A stretch of 64,000 bases of DNA from [Enterobacter] lignolyticus SCF1 (GCF_000164865.1 NC_014618.1:4340001-4404000); one strand, 5' to 3'. Shown: positions 32,640 through 41,843, numbered from the stretch's first letter. Notes: a model not told the origin generated them from the sequence alone. Numbers and translations: made by a program.

Positions 32640-33977
32640 ATGTCGACCGACGCTGATGCGCACAAAGTGGGCCTGATTCCCGTCACTCTGATGGTGTCCG
32701 GGAATATTATGGGCTCAGGGGTTTTTCTATTGCCAGCTAACCTGGCAGCAACCGGCGGGATTGCAATCTACGGATGGCTCGTCACCATTATCGGCGCGCT
32801 GGCGCTGTCGATGGTGTATGCCAAAATGTCGTCCTTAGATCCCAGTCCCGGCGGCTCATACGCTTACGCCCGCCGCTGTTTTGGCCCTTTTTTAGGCTAC
32901 CAGACCAACGTCCTTTACTGGCTCGCCTGCTGGGTGGGGAACATCGCCATGGTAGTGATTGGGGTTGGCTATCTGAGCTACTTCTTCCCCATCCTCAAAG
33001 ACCCGATGGTACTGACCATTACCTGCGTAGCGGTACTGTGGATCTTCGTTTTGCTGAACATCGTCGGACCGAAGATGATCACCCGCGTACAGGCCGTCGC
33101 CACCGTGCTGGCGCTGGTGCCTATTGTCGGGATTGCCGTGTTTGGTTGGTTCTGGTTTCACGGTGAAACCTATATGTCTGCGTGGAACGTCAGCGGTCTC
33201 AATACGTTTGGCGCTATCCAAAGTACGCTGAACGTGACGCTATGGTCCTTTATCGGCGTTGAGAGCGCCTCGGTCGCCGCCGGCGTGGTGAAAAATCCAA
33301 AACGTAACGTGCCCATCGCCACCATTGGCGGGGTGCTGATCGCCGCCGTCTGCTACGTGCTGTCGACAACCGCGATCATGGGTATGATCCCCAACGCCGC
33401 CCTGCGCGTCTCTGCCTCCCCCTTTGGCGATGCGGCGCGCATGGCGTTGGGGAACACCGCCGGGGCGATTGTATCGTTCTGCGCGGCGGCAGGTTGCCTG
33501 GGTTCACTCGGCGGCTGGACGCTGCTTGCGGGTCAGACTGCGAAAGCAGCGGCTGACGACGGTCTGTTCCCACCGATTTTCGCCCGTGTGAACAAAGCCG
33601 GTACGCCGGTCGCCGGGTTGCTTATCGTCGGTGTGCTGATGACTATCTTCCAGTTCAGCAGCATCTCTCCGAACGCGGCGAAAGAGTTTGGCCTGGTCTC
33701 GTCGGTCTCCGTTATCTTTACCCTGGTGCCTTATCTCTATACCTGCGCAGCGCTGCTGCTGCTCGGCCACGGCCACTTTGGTAAAGCCCGCCCGATGTAC
33801 CTGCTGCTGACCTTTATCGCCTTCATTTACTGTATCTGGGCCGTCGTGGGGTCCGGCGCGAAAGAGGTGATGTGGTCATTCGTCACCCTGATGATCATCA
33901 CCGCGTTCTACGCCCTCAACTACAACCGTATTCATAAAAACCCGTACCCGCTGGATGCTCCGGTAGATAAGGCATAA
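32640..33977 (+). CDS. adiC: AdiC, arginine:agmatine antiporter
   Basis: A 445-residue APC-superfamily antiporter with twelve membrane helices, equal in length to E. coli AdiC. It exchanges external arginine for internal agmatine, completing the proton-consuming cycle with AdiA. Visible landmarks: VSGNIMGSGVFLLPANLA (helix 1), the substrate-binding tryptophan region NVTLWSFIGVESASVAAG (helix 6), and SSLDPSPGGSYAYARRCFGP. Start at ATG 32640, preceded by CAGGAG at 8 bases; upstream in-frame codons have no ribosome site. Separated from adiA by the inserted acid island. Confidence 0.97.
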   Translation: MSTDADAHKVGLIPVTLMVSGNIMGSGVFLLPANLAATGGIAIYGWLVTIIGALALSMVYAKMSSLDPSPGGSYAYARRCFGPFLGYQTNVLYWLACWVGNIAMVVIGVGYLSYFFPILKDPMVLTITCVAVLWIFVLLNIVGPKMITRVQAVATVLALVPIVGIAVFGWFWFHGETYMSAWNVSGLNTFGAIQSTLNVTLWSFIGVESASVAAGVVKNPKRNVPIATIGGVLIAAVCYVLSTTAIMGMIPNAALRVSASPFGDAARMALGNTAGAIVSFCAAAGCLGSLGGWTLLAGQTAKAAADDGLFPPIFARVNKAGTPVAGLLIVGVLMTIFQFSSISPNAAKEFGLVSSVSVIFTLVPYLYTCAALLLLGHGHFGKARPMYLLLTFIAFIYCIWAVVGSGAKEVMWSFVTLMIITAFYALNYNRIHKNPYPLDAPVDKA

Positions 33978-33999
33978 TGTCGTTTTTTCGTACGACAGC

Positions 34000-34045
34000 G
34001 GCCAGCAGGGAACGTATACTTGGACTATACGCTCCCTGACTGGCC
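34000..34045 (+). promoter_or_regulatory. Long imperfect palindrome just upstream of the NicO exporter
   Basis: Three nested arms pair: GGCCAG with CTGGCC, AGGGA with TCCCT, and CGTATA with TATACG around CTTGGAC. It ends 8 bases before the exporter start codon. It could be the operator of a metal regulator, a structured leader that hides the ribosome site, or a terminator for adiC; a small TGTCGT/ACGACA stem lies just before it. Confidence 0.5.
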
Positions 34046-34053
34046 GAAAGCCC

Positions 34054-35010
34054 ATGACAACGTCCGCCCTCATCCGCGACTGGCGCCTTAGCGCCGGGCT
34101 TGCGCTCAGCGCCACGCTGCTGGTCGTCGCGTTCCAGTTACACAGCCACTGGCCTGCCTTTCTGCAGTGGAGCCTGAGTACCCAGATTACCCTGCACCGC
34201 TATCTGGTGATGTACCTGCTGCAGCTGAATAATCACCAGTACATGGGCGGCGTCTGGCTGCTGGTGGGGGCGTTTACCTATGGCGTGCTGCATGCCGTCG
34301 GCCCCGGCCACGGCAAATTCATCGTCACCACCTGGCTTAGCACCGGCCAGGAAAGCCAGCTCGCGTCGCGGGTTGTCCCCTTTCTCGGGAGCCTGATGCA
34401 GGGCGTCAGCGCCATCCTGTTCGTCTTTATCCTGGCCGTCGGTTTCAACCTCGCCTCCGGCGATCTCAGCGAGAGCCGCTGGTACGTAGAGAAAATCAGC
34501 GCGGTGCTGATAGGCGGTTTCGGCGTTTGGGTCATCTATCAGGCCGCCAGGGGGCTGCTGGCGTCAAAAATACGTATTCGTCGCGCCGTGCCGCTGCATC
34601 AGCATACGCCTGAATGCGGCTGCGGCCATCACGGCGTCGGGGTCGATGTCGCCCATGCCGACTGGAAAACCCGGGCAGGCGTGGTGCTGGCCATCGGCGC
34701 GCGCCCGTGCAGCGGCGCTATCATGATTTTACTGTTCGCTAATGCGCTGGGGATAGTCAGCTGGGGGATTGCGGCGGTGATGACTATGGCGCTGGGCACC
34801 GCGCTGTCGATACTGGGACTGTCGCTGGCGGTGCGCTACGCGCGGGCCCGCACGGTGGCGCTCTTTGGCGAAGGTACGCAGAACGTGCGCTGGCTGATTC
34901 CGGCGATCAAAATAACCGGCGGCGTGCTGATCGTTCTGTTTGCCATGGTGCTGTTTTTAACCGTCATTCCCGTCAGCGCCAACGGCGACTTTATCGCGGC
35001 GGGCTGCTAA
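34054..35010 (+). CDS. NicO-family nickel/cobalt-type metal exporter
   Basis: A 318-residue membrane protein with about six helices. The NicO hallmark HAVGPGHGKF is near residue 87 and a second motif, GARPCSGAIMILLFANALG, near 222. A loop rich in His and Cys (PLHQHTPECGCGHHG, about 182-196) is a probable metal-binding site. Relatives include RcnA and ZevB-type proteins; the metal cannot be told from sequence. It stands alone, without a visible DUF1007-type partner or metal regulator nearby. In K-12 the same interval, between adiC and yjcZ, holds eptA-basRS-proP. Confidence 0.82.
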   Translation: MTTSALIRDWRLSAGLALSATLLVVAFQLHSHWPAFLQWSLSTQITLHRYLVMYLLQLNNHQYMGGVWLLVGAFTYGVLHAVGPGHGKFIVTTWLSTGQESQLASRVVPFLGSLMQGVSAILFVFILAVGFNLASGDLSESRWYVEKISAVLIGGFGVWVIYQAARGLLASKIRIRRAVPLHQHTPECGCGHHGVGVDVAHADWKTRAGVVLAIGARPCSGAIMILLFANALGIVSWGIAAVMTMALGTALSILGLSLAVRYARARTVALFGEGTQNVRWLIPAIKITGGVLIVLFAMVLFLTVIPVSANGDFIAAGC

Positions 35011-35469
35011 GCCCTCCGTCACACGGACGCTGATCAAATAAGCTTTGTCTCAATGATCTATTCCCCCGGGCATCTCATCAGGATTAATGAAAATCCTGCG
35101 AAGATATCAGCCTAATTCCCCTAAAAAATTACCAGGCAAATAGTTTAATACCTAAGTAATTTAATACTGAGTTTTTTTGCAATAAATTCACAGCGCCTTT
35201 GTTTATAAACGGAAGGTCATCGCTTTCTTTCCGATATGTGACAAAGATAACTAAAACCATGTTTCATTTTCATTGAATCATCATTCCATAGATCGCATGA
35301 TAGTGCCACGGCGCCTCCTGATAAGGAAAAAATGGCTCGCACAGCCTGGTTTTGCCGTCCTTTTGCTTGCAACTTAGCGCGACGAACATCACGCACTTAC
35401 TCGCTAATTCGTTGAAAAGAAAACAATCTACATCCCAGTCGTCATCGATGGGATGGAAGTGAGGATAAA
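35011..35469. other. 459-base intergenic region before kdgT
   Basis: AT-rich gap between the exporter and kdgT. It holds the KdgR-box candidate at 35250-35270 and, just before it, TGTGACAAAGATAAC, a weak CRP-like half-site. No open frame or strong hairpin stands out. GAGGATAAAATG forms the kdgT ribosome site. Confidence 0.5.
35250..35270. promoter_or_regulatory. Candidate KdgR operator upstream of kdgT
   Basis: AACTAAAACCATGTTTCATTT contains AAAAC-CAT-GTTTCATTT, close to the AT-rich AAAC/GTTT inverted repeat bound by KdgR in enterobacteria. kdgT is a KdgR-repressed gene in E. coli. The distance of 200 bases to the start implies a long leader or a remote site. Confidence 0.45.
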
Positions 35470-36468
35470 ATGAAAATTAAAGCGACAATTGAACGCATCC
35501 CGGGCGGGATGATGTTAATTCCACTGCTTCTGGGAGCAGTATTAAATACGCTGGCGCCGGATGCCGGTAATTACTTTGGTTCTTTTACCAAAGGTATGAT
35601 TAGCGGTACGGTACCTGTTCTGGCGGTCTGGTTCTTTTGTATCGGCGCGTCGATAGACTTGCGCGCAACGGGCACCGTGCTGCGAAAATCCGGCACCCTG
35701 GTGATCACCAAAATTGCGGTTGCGTGGGTCGTCGCGATGATTGCGGCGATGGTGATTCCGGAAAACGGTATTCAGGCGGGTTTCTTCGCCGGATTATCCG
35801 TGCTGGCGATTGTCTCGGCAATGGATATGACCAACGGCGGTTTATACGCCAGCCTGATGAACCAGTACGGTAGCAAAGAGGAGTCCGGCGCGTTCGTGCT
35901 GATGTCGCTGGAGTCCGGTCCGCTGATGACCATGGTTATCCTGGGGTCCGCCGGACTGGCCTCGTTTGAACCACACCACTTCGTTGGCGCCGTGCTGCCG
36001 TTCCTGATTGGCTTTGCGCTGGGCAACCTCGACCACGATCTCCGGGCCTTCTTCAGCAAAGCAACGCCGGTGCTGATCCCCTTCTTTGGCTTTGCGTTGG
36101 GCAACACCATCAACCTGCGCGTGATTCTGGATACCGGCCTGTTGGGCATTGTGCTGGGCGTGGCGGTGATTATCATCACCGGTATCCCGCTGATTATTGC
36201 CGACCGCGTCATTGGCGGCGGTAACGGTACGGCAGGGGTCGCCGCGTCTTCCGCCGCAGGCGCTGCGGTCGCCAACCCGGTGATTATCGCCCAGATAAAC
36301 CCGGCGTTTGAGCCGGTTGCCGCCTCCGCCACCGCGCTGGTCGCCGCCAGCGTCATCGTCACCGCGATTCTGGTGCCGATTATTACCGCGCTGTACGCAA
36401 AACGCTTTGGCGCCGCAAAGCCCGTCGCGCAAACCGGCGGCGAGACGGCGCAAACCCTGCACCATTAA
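35470..36468 (+). CDS. kdgT: KdgT, 2-keto-3-deoxygluconate permease
   Basis: A 332-residue membrane transporter of the KdgT family (about ten helices), which takes up 2-keto-3-deoxygluconate from pectin or hexuronate breakdown by proton symport. Conserved stretches include MKIKATIERIPGGMM, AMDMTNGGLYASLMNQYG and GTAGVAASSAAGAAVANP. Length fits E. coli KdgT (327). No kdgK or kdgA is nearby, so it feeds a pathway encoded elsewhere. The stop overlaps the convergent yjcZ stop by four bases. Confidence 0.93.
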   Translation: MKIKATIERIPGGMMLIPLLLGAVLNTLAPDAGNYFGSFTKGMISGTVPVLAVWFFCIGASIDLRATGTVLRKSGTLVITKIAVAWVVAMIAAMVIPENGIQAGFFAGLSVLAIVSAMDMTNGGLYASLMNQYGSKEESGAFVLMSLESGPLMTMVILGSAGLASFEPHHFVGAVLPFLIGFALGNLDHDLRAFFSKATPVLIPFFGFALGNTINLRVILDTGLLGIVLGVAVIIITGIPLIIADRVIGGGNGTAGVAASSAAGAAVANPVIIAQINPAFEPVAASATALVAASVIVTAILVPIITALYAKRFGAAKPVAQTGGETAQTLHH

Positions 36469-37370
36469 TCTTCCGGATGGCCCTCGGCAGCGGGGGCCTC
36501 ATCGTCGTCGCCGAAAATTTCCGCCATCATCGCGTCCACCAGGCGCATGGCGGAACACAGGCGCGGCATCCCCAGCGCGACCGGCTGCCAGGTTTGCGTT
36601 ACCGACCAGCATACCGGCTGGCGTGTCGGATCGCACCCGCTGCCCAGCCACCCCAGCATATCTTTATGATCCAGCAGACCGACCGAGCGAGGCGCCGTCA
36701 GCCACTGCTGATAGAAATGGCGCGTCTCAACCGACGCCCCGATGCTTTGCGCCAGATACTGCGCCGCCATGGCGCGCAGGTTATCCCTGAGCAGGCCGCG
36801 CACTTCGCGATTCGCCAGACGCCAGGCATCGCCAAACGCTCCCCAGTTCAGCTCTTCCAGCGCGATATAGCAGCGCCCCGCAAGCGACCAGCCGTCAAAA
36901 TTGCCGGCGTGCCAGCGGGTAAAGACCTGTTCGCTGTGCACGCCGGACTGCACCACCAGCCCGCGCTGCGTCAGCGCCTTCTGCTTATGCTCCGCGCGCT
37001 GGCGGAACTGCTCACAGGCCACGGCAAACTGCTGGCGCAGCTCCGCCGAGGCGCTGCTGCGGGTATGCAGCGCCTGCAGGTGACGGCTCATGCGGGTAAG
37101 CGCCAGAAAGCCGGGGTCAAACTGGCCTGCCAGCGTTTGCGCCAGACCCAGCCGCATGACCGGGTTATCGCTGAACAATCCCGCCATCGACCACGGCCGC
37201 AGCTGCGTTTGCGAGACAATCTCATTGCGCAGACGCTCGCGGAACTGCTGCTGCTGCGGCACCAGAACATACTGGCGCGGGTTTTCAATCCCCAGCACCA
37301 GATCGACCATAAATCGGGCATGAAGGGAGTCCAGCCAACGTCCCGGCCCCTCCAGCAATCGCGTATTCAT
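36465..37370 (-). CDS. yjcZ: YjcZ, partner of the dynamin-like protein CrfC
   Basis: A 301-residue cytoplasmic protein downstream of crfC with an ATGA overlap, as in E. coli, where yjdA(crfC) and yjcZ form one operon. E. coli YjcZ (292 residues) has been linked to control of diguanylate cyclases and motility. No catalytic motif is visible. The C-terminal tail is acidic (FGDDDEAPAAEG). Assignment rests on gene pairing and overall length more than on a family motif. Confidence 0.8.
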   Translation of the reverse strand: MNTRLLEGPGRWLDSLHARFMVDLVLGIENPRQYVLVPQQQQFRERLRNEIVSQTQLRPWSMAGLFSDNPVMRLGLAQTLAGQFDPGFLALTRMSRHLQALHTRSSASAELRQQFAVACEQFRQRAEHKQKALTQRGLVVQSGVHSEQVFTRWHAGNFDGWSLAGRCYIALEELNWGAFGDAWRLANREVRGLLRDNLRAMAAQYLAQSIGASVETRHFYQQWLTAPRSVGLLDHKDMLGWLGSGCDPTRQPVCWSVTQTWQPVALGMPRLCSAMRLVDAMMAEIFGDDDEAPAAEGHPED

Positions 37371-39697
37371 CTCTGCTCAGCCGCAAATAGTATTTGAATG
37401 TCATCGCGCAACAGGCGCGCATCCTCTTCAATCCAGCGCACGGCCGTCAGGCTCTGCTTAAGCTGCTGGCGTAACGTCTCCACCGTGGACTGATGCTGCT
37501 GGCGTAACGTCAGACTCTCCTGCAGGCTGCTTTGCAGGCTCTCCAGGCTTTGCGAAAACTCCGCAAAAAACGTCGCCATTCCCGCCGTTACTGAGACATC
37601 GACTTGCGCGGCTAAAGCTTTAAAGATTTGTGAGCAAAAGAGGTCGGCCCCCTCGATAATCCTGCTTTTGATCCCGGAAATATCAATGGCGTAGCGGGTT
37701 CGGGTCATCACATAGTTATCCCAGCTCCAGTTGGGATTGTTCAGCCAGCGGGAAACGGTATCCCGCATACCGCTGCCGCGCGACGCCGCTGCCGGGCTCT
37801 CCTCGGCGGTAATCGCGCTGTTGAACCACTGCGGCGTGGAGAGCTGTAGCGCCCCCGACTGAAAGACCGGCAGGCTGATGCGGGTGCGGAATCCGGCGCG
37901 CTGCAGCCCCTCTTTGATTTGTGACTCAACCGGGCTCAGGGCATCGTCCAGAGAGCGGCAGAGCGAGGTTTCAAGCTGGCTAAAGCGCAGCGCCAGCTCG
38001 CGAGTGATGCTCTGCTGCGTCGCCAGAAGCGTCGCTTCGCAGTCGGTGCGGATAATCGTAAGCAGGCGCTGCGCCTGCCCCTCATCTTCCAGCACCAGCT
38101 TGCCCGTATTTTCCGCCTGCGACCAATGCAGCTCCGCGCCGTTCGCCTGGCCCATCAGATGCAGGTTTTCCACGCTGAAACTGCTCTCAATTATCTGCAC
38201 CAGCTCGTGGCGCTGGGAGGCTATCCAGCGCTCCGCCGCGGTCATGGCCTGCTTCACTTCATGGTTAATTTCATCGCTGACCCTCTGCTGGCGAATCTGA
38301 AACTGCGCCATATCCTCTTTCAGCTGCACGATATTTTCCTGCAGCTGCTCAGCGGCTACGCTCAGCCCCTGGTGGCGAAACTCCAGATAATCGCGGACGT
38401 TCTGCGCATAATTGAGCAATTTATGCGACGCAGAGCGCAGGGCGAACAGAGACGCGTTGGCGTGCGCGGCGTGCAGCAGCCTGGCTATCGGCTTCTCAAA
38501 CAGCGAATCTTCCCACAGCAGCTCGGCGGCATGGCGGATATGGCTGATGTCATCCAGATCCTCCGTCCGCCAGCGCCGCCCCAGCGCCGCTTCGGCGAAG
38601 TCCTGCACCCAGCGCTGCTCGTTGTGATCCGGTAAGCGTCCCTGCGTCGACAGCTCATAGCGCGCGCGATTTGCCAGATAGCCCCACATCGAGGAGACCG
38701 GGAAAATCTGCCCCGGCGAAATATAGCCTTTCATCAGGGTGCCGGAGATCATCGCCCGCACCTGATCTTCATCATCGCTATTGCGATCTTTCTGATCGAA
38801 TTTATTGACCAGCGCATACAGCGGCACCGACTTGCTTACCGCCGTAATCGCCTGGCGGACCTCCTGGTCGGAGATTGACTTCAGCTGCGTATAATCCATC
38901 ACCGCCAGAATGGCCGACGCGCGGGTGAGCTGCTCGTTGAGCATCTTTTGCAGATGCGGCTGCCCCGCCTCGTTTGGCCCGGGGGTATCCAGCAGCGTCA
39001 GCTGGCCCGGCATATCGTCAAATCCCGCCAGATGGACGAATTCAACTTCGATGACCGGAATATGCTCAATCGCGGCATAGTCGGCAAAAGGGAAATCAAC
39101 GTCCATCGCCCGGGACAGACGCACCAGGTCATTCAGGCTTTTCAGGCAGTGGAAGATAGGCTGCGCGCCAAGATAATATCTGGCAAACGCCTCGCCGCGC
39201 GCAATGCGGTCCAGCAGCGCATTCATGTCCTTATCAATTTCCAGTTTTAACGCCAGCGCGGTTCTGTCGATATGGGTAAGCCGACGCTGCAGCGCCTGCA
39301 TTAAGCGGTCGATAGGCTCAACGTGCATAAAGTTAAGCACCGGCTCTTTTTGCCCCGGCGTATGGCGAATAAGCGTCGGCAGCGCGGTCATCGGGCGATT
39401 ACGATTGGGCAGCACTTCGGTACCCACGATAGCGTTAATCGTCGTCGATTTACCGGCTTTCATGGTGCCGACAATCGCCAGCACCATCTCCAGACGCGTT
39501 ATTTTTCGCAGCTCATTGGTCAGCGTATCCTGCTGCGCCGCCACGGCATGGCTGCTGCTATTTCCCCCGTCCGCCGCCGCATGCAGGTTCACCGGCAGTT
39601 TTCCCGGCAGCATTTTCACCGACCCCAGATGATGCAAAGCAAGCTGCAGCAAACGCTCAGCTTCCTGGCTTAATTCATATATTGTCTGTGTGTACAT
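37367..39697 (-). CDS. crfC: CrfC (YjdA), dynamin-like GTPase
   Basis: A 776-residue dynamin-family protein. GTPase motifs are visible: P-loop GTMKAGKSTTINA (about 77-89), the switch threonine in PMTALPT, LLDTPGPNE (G3) and NKFDQKD (G4). Long helical and coiled-coil stretches follow (about 400-560 and the C-terminus), as expected for membrane- or polymer-forming dynamins. In E. coli the protein binds the replication sliding clamp and holds sister forks together; with YjcZ it has also been tied to c-di-GMP control. Slightly longer than the E. coli protein (742). Divergent from yjdM. Confidence 0.9.
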   Translation of the reverse strand: MYTQTIYELSQEAERLLQLALHHLGSVKMLPGKLPVNLHAAADGGNSSSHAVAAQQDTLTNELRKITRLEMVLAIVGTMKAGKSTTINAIVGTEVLPNRNRPMTALPTLIRHTPGQKEPVLNFMHVEPIDRLMQALQRRLTHIDRTALALKLEIDKDMNALLDRIARGEAFARYYLGAQPIFHCLKSLNDLVRLSRAMDVDFPFADYAAIEHIPVIEVEFVHLAGFDDMPGQLTLLDTPGPNEAGQPHLQKMLNEQLTRASAILAVMDYTQLKSISDQEVRQAITAVSKSVPLYALVNKFDQKDRNSDDEDQVRAMISGTLMKGYISPGQIFPVSSMWGYLANRARYELSTQGRLPDHNEQRWVQDFAEAALGRRWRTEDLDDISHIRHAAELLWEDSLFEKPIARLLHAAHANASLFALRSASHKLLNYAQNVRDYLEFRHQGLSVAAEQLQENIVQLKEDMAQFQIRQQRVSDEINHEVKQAMTAAERWIASQRHELVQIIESSFSVENLHLMGQANGAELHWSQAENTGKLVLEDEGQAQRLLTIIRTDCEATLLATQQSITRELALRFSQLETSLCRSLDDALSPVESQIKEGLQRAGFRTRISLPVFQSGALQLSTPQWFNSAITAEESPAAASRGSGMRDTVSRWLNNPNWSWDNYVMTRTRYAIDISGIKSRIIEGADLFCSQIFKALAAQVDVSVTAGMATFFAEFSQSLESLQSSLQESLTLRQQHQSTVETLRQQLKQSLTAVRWIEEDARLLRDDIQILFAAEQR

Positions 39698-40107
39698 GGT
39701 TAAAGTATTCCCTTAACGCAAATTTTATAACTTTTATTTGTCAGACTTTTTTATAACTTGCTTTTATTTTTATATATTATAAGCAACTGCATCCCCCAAA
39801 TCGGGAATATATAGGGTAGCGCAAAATCAAAAATACAACGGATATATGTACATATATTTTTCTCCGCTGCCTCGAAAAGAAAGAATAGCCGATGATAATA
39901 TTCGGAAATGCGATCTTCACCATAACTCAAACTGATTTTATCGGCAATTTATGTTAGAGCAAAGGGGCCACCTTTACCTGGAGTTGACAAGTGCGCAGAG
40001 ACTGCACAAACAACCCGACAAGCGTGTGGTTTTGCGGTATAATAAGGCCAATTTTCGGCATTCCGCCGCTTTTTGGGGACGTTTCCCCTGTTTTGATGAG
40101 GTCACCC
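39698..40107. other. Divergent promoter region between crfC and yjdM
   Basis: A 410-base, very AT-rich gap. The first 150 bases beyond crfC consist of A/T runs. The yjdM promoter (40015-40043) lies near the right end. A possible extra -35 (TTGACA, near 39984) precedes it. No gene seen. Confidence 0.5.
40015..40043 (+). promoter_or_regulatory. Sigma-70 promoter of yjdM
   Basis: CCGACA (40015-40020), 17-base spacer, TATAAT (40038-40043). The consensus -10 and ideal spacing make this one of the clearest sigma-70 promoters in the window; it would give a leader of about 57 bases. Confidence 0.75.
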
Positions 40108-40443
40108 ATGCAACTCCCACATTGTCCGAAATGTAATTCCGAATACACCTACGAAGATAACGGCATGTTCATCTGCCCGGAATGCGCCCACGAATGGAAC
40201 AACGCCGAGCCTGCGCAGGAAAGCGATGCGCTGGTGGTGAAGGACGCCAACGGCAACCTGCTGGCCGATGGCGACAGCGTTACCGTCGTTAAAGATCTGA
40301 AAGTAAAAGGCAGTTCCTCGATGCTGAAGATCGGCACGAAAGTGAAAAATATCCGCCTCGTTGAAGGCGATCACAACATCGACTGCAAAATCGACGGTTT
40401 TGGTCCGATGAAGCTCAAGTCCGAGTTCGTCAAAAAGAACTAA
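40108..40443 (+). CDS. yjdM: YjdM (PhnA), zinc-ribbon protein
   Basis: A 111-residue protein identical in length to E. coli YjdM. The N-terminus has a zinc ribbon, CPKC and CPEC about 18 residues apart, followed by a compact beta-rich domain (SVTVVKDLKVKGSSSMLKIG). Formerly named PhnA, but it is not phosphonoacetate hydrolase; its role is unknown. It lies beside the phn genes as in E. coli. The frame stays open further upstream, but ATG 40108 matches the family and follows the promoter. Confidence 0.94.
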   Translation: MQLPHCPKCNSEYTYEDNGMFICPECAHEWNNAEPAQESDALVVKDANGNLLADGDSVTVVKDLKVKGSSSMLKIGTKVKNIRLVEGDHNIDCKIDGFGPMKLKSEFVKKN

Positions 40444-40450
40444 CCTCTTC

Positions 40451-40476
40451 GCCCGGTAATGCTTCGCTTACCGGGC
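40451..40476. repeat. REP-like palindromic element
   Basis: GCCCGGTAA, TGCTTCGC, TTACCGGGC: a 9-bp stem with the GCTTCGC loop typical of enterobacterial REP units, 8 bases after yjdM. Confidence 0.7.
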
Positions 40477-40523
40477 AACCACTGTCTACACTTATCGGGT
40501 CATTCCATACTGAGGTAATGGTT

Positions 40524-40958
40524 ATGTCCTTAAGTCCCTATATTTCATTTTCCGGCAACTGCGCGCAGGCCATCGCCTTCTATCACCAGGCGCTGGGCGC
40601 CGAGCTGGGCTACAAGATCACCTTTGGCGAAATGCCTAAAGATGCGCAGAACAGCGAAGAGGGCTGCCCGTCAGGCATGAAATTCCCTCCCGACGCCATC
40701 GCCCATTCCAACGTAAAGATTGCCGGTAGCGACATTATGATGAGCGACGGCATGCAGGGCGCCGTACAGTACGGCGGCTTTACGCTGGTGCTTGATACCC
40801 AGGACGTGAATGAAGGCAAGCGCTGGTTTGACGCCCTCGCCGCGGGCGGGCGCATCGAAATGCCCTGGCAGGAAACCTTCTGGGCCCACGGGTTCGGCAA
40901 AGTCAGCGATAAATTTGGCGTGCCGTGGATGATAAACGTTGTGAAACAGCAGCACTGA
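40524..40958 (+). CDS. yjdN: YjdN (PhnB), glyoxalase/VOC-fold protein
   Basis: A 144-residue VOC-superfamily protein (3-demethylubiquinone-9 methyltransferase-like fold in older annotation). It closely matches E. coli YjdN: PYISFSGNCAxAIAxY at the start, FGEMPK, EEGCPSGMxFP, and WQETFWAHGFGKVxDKxGVPWMINVVKQQ at the end. I chose ATG 40524 because GAGG lies 8 bases upstream of it; the ATG at 40518 is only two bases from the same site. Function unknown. In E. coli phnCDE follow; here phnF does. Confidence 0.92.
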   Translation: MSLSPYISFSGNCAQAIAFYHQALGAELGYKITFGEMPKDAQNSEEGCPSGMKFPPDAIAHSNVKIAGSDIMMSDGMQGAVQYGGFTLVLDTQDVNEGKRWFDALAAGGRIEMPWQETFWAHGFGKVSDKFGVPWMINVVKQQH

Positions 40959-40967
40959 TCCTCTTCC

Positions 40968-40987
40968 AGGGCGGCGCCTTCCGCCCT
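40968..40987 (+). terminator. Hairpin after yjdN
   Basis: AGGGCGG, loop CGCCTT, CCGCCCT; no T run. It separates yjdN from the phn operon. A CTGTCAT word at 40986-40992 resembles half a Pho box, but its partner half is poor. Confidence 0.5.
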
Positions 40988-41114
40988 GTCATTCCCCCGT
41001 CTTCAACTCTTCATCGTTCATTCATCCAGTATTAACCGCACCGTCACATTGCTTCGTCACGATGTCGCCAGTTTCCTTCACCCCGGCGACGCCACGTTGA
41101 ACGAGGATTTGCTC

Positions 41115-41843
41115 ATGATGCACTTATCCAGACATCCGACCAGTTATCCGACCCGCTATCAGGAGATTGCCGCAAAGCTTGAGCAGGAGCTGCGCTGCCA
41201 CTACCGCAGCGGCGACTATCTGCCGGCGGAACAGCAGCTGGCGGCGCGCTTTGAGGTCAATCGCCATACGCTGCGCCGCGCTATCGATCAGCTGGTCGAA
41301 AAGGGGTGGGTGCAGCGCCGCCAGGGCGTCGGCGTACTGGTGCTGATGCGCCCGTTCGACTACCCGCTCAACGCCCAGGCGCGCTTTAGCCAGAACCTGC
41401 TGGAGCAGGGCAGCCATCCTTCGTGTGAAAAATTACTCTCCGTCCTGCGCCCGGCATCCCGTCATGTGGCCGATGCTCTCGGCGTGCAGGAAGGCGACAA
41501 CGTGATCCATCTGCGCACCCTGCGTCGGGTTAACGGCATGGCGCTGTGCCTGATCGACCACTACTTCTCCGACATGGCCCTCTGGCCCGCCCTACAGCAG
41601 TTTTGCAGCGGCTCGCTGCACGATTTCCTCCACCAGCAGCTGGGCGTCTCGCTGACCCGCACCCAGACGCGCATCAGCGCCCGCCGGGCGCAGGCCAAAG
41701 AGAGCCGGCTGCTGGAAATTCCGAACATGGCGCCGCTGATGTGCGTGCGCACGCTGAACCACCGTGACGGCGAGGTTAACGCGGCGGAGTACTCCGTCAG
41801 CCTGACCCGCGCCGACATGATTGAATTCACTATGGAGCACTGA
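41115..41843 (+). CDS. phnF: PhnF, GntR/HutC-family regulator of phosphonate use
   Basis: A 242-residue regulator, nearly collinear with E. coli PhnF (241). The winged helix shows LAARFEVNRHTLRRAIDQLVEKGWV (about 43-67) and the C-terminal UTRA domain ends EYSVSLTRADMIEFTMEH as in E. coli. Either of two adjacent ATG codons (41115, 41118) may be used; GAGGA sits 7 bases before the first. It is now the first gene of the operon, since phnCDE are missing. The stop is directly followed by phnG. Confidence 0.94.
   Translation: MMHLSRHPTSYPTRYQEIAAKLEQELRCHYRSGDYLPAEQQLAARFEVNRHTLRRAIDQLVEKGWVQRRQGVGVLVLMRPFDYPLNAQARFSQNLLEQGSHPSCEKLLSVLRPASRHVADALGVQEGDNVIHLRTLRRVNGMALCLIDHYFSDMALWPALQQFCSGSLHDFLHQQLGVSLTRTQTRISARRAQAKESRLLEIPNMAPLMCVRTLNHRDGEVNAAEYSVSLTRADMIEFTMEH

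Noticed and set aside
41000..41100. Pho box upstream of phnF
   Set aside because: Only one good half (CTGTCAT at 40986) and GTCAC words at a 13-base spacing were seen; the required 11-base repeat is not convincing.
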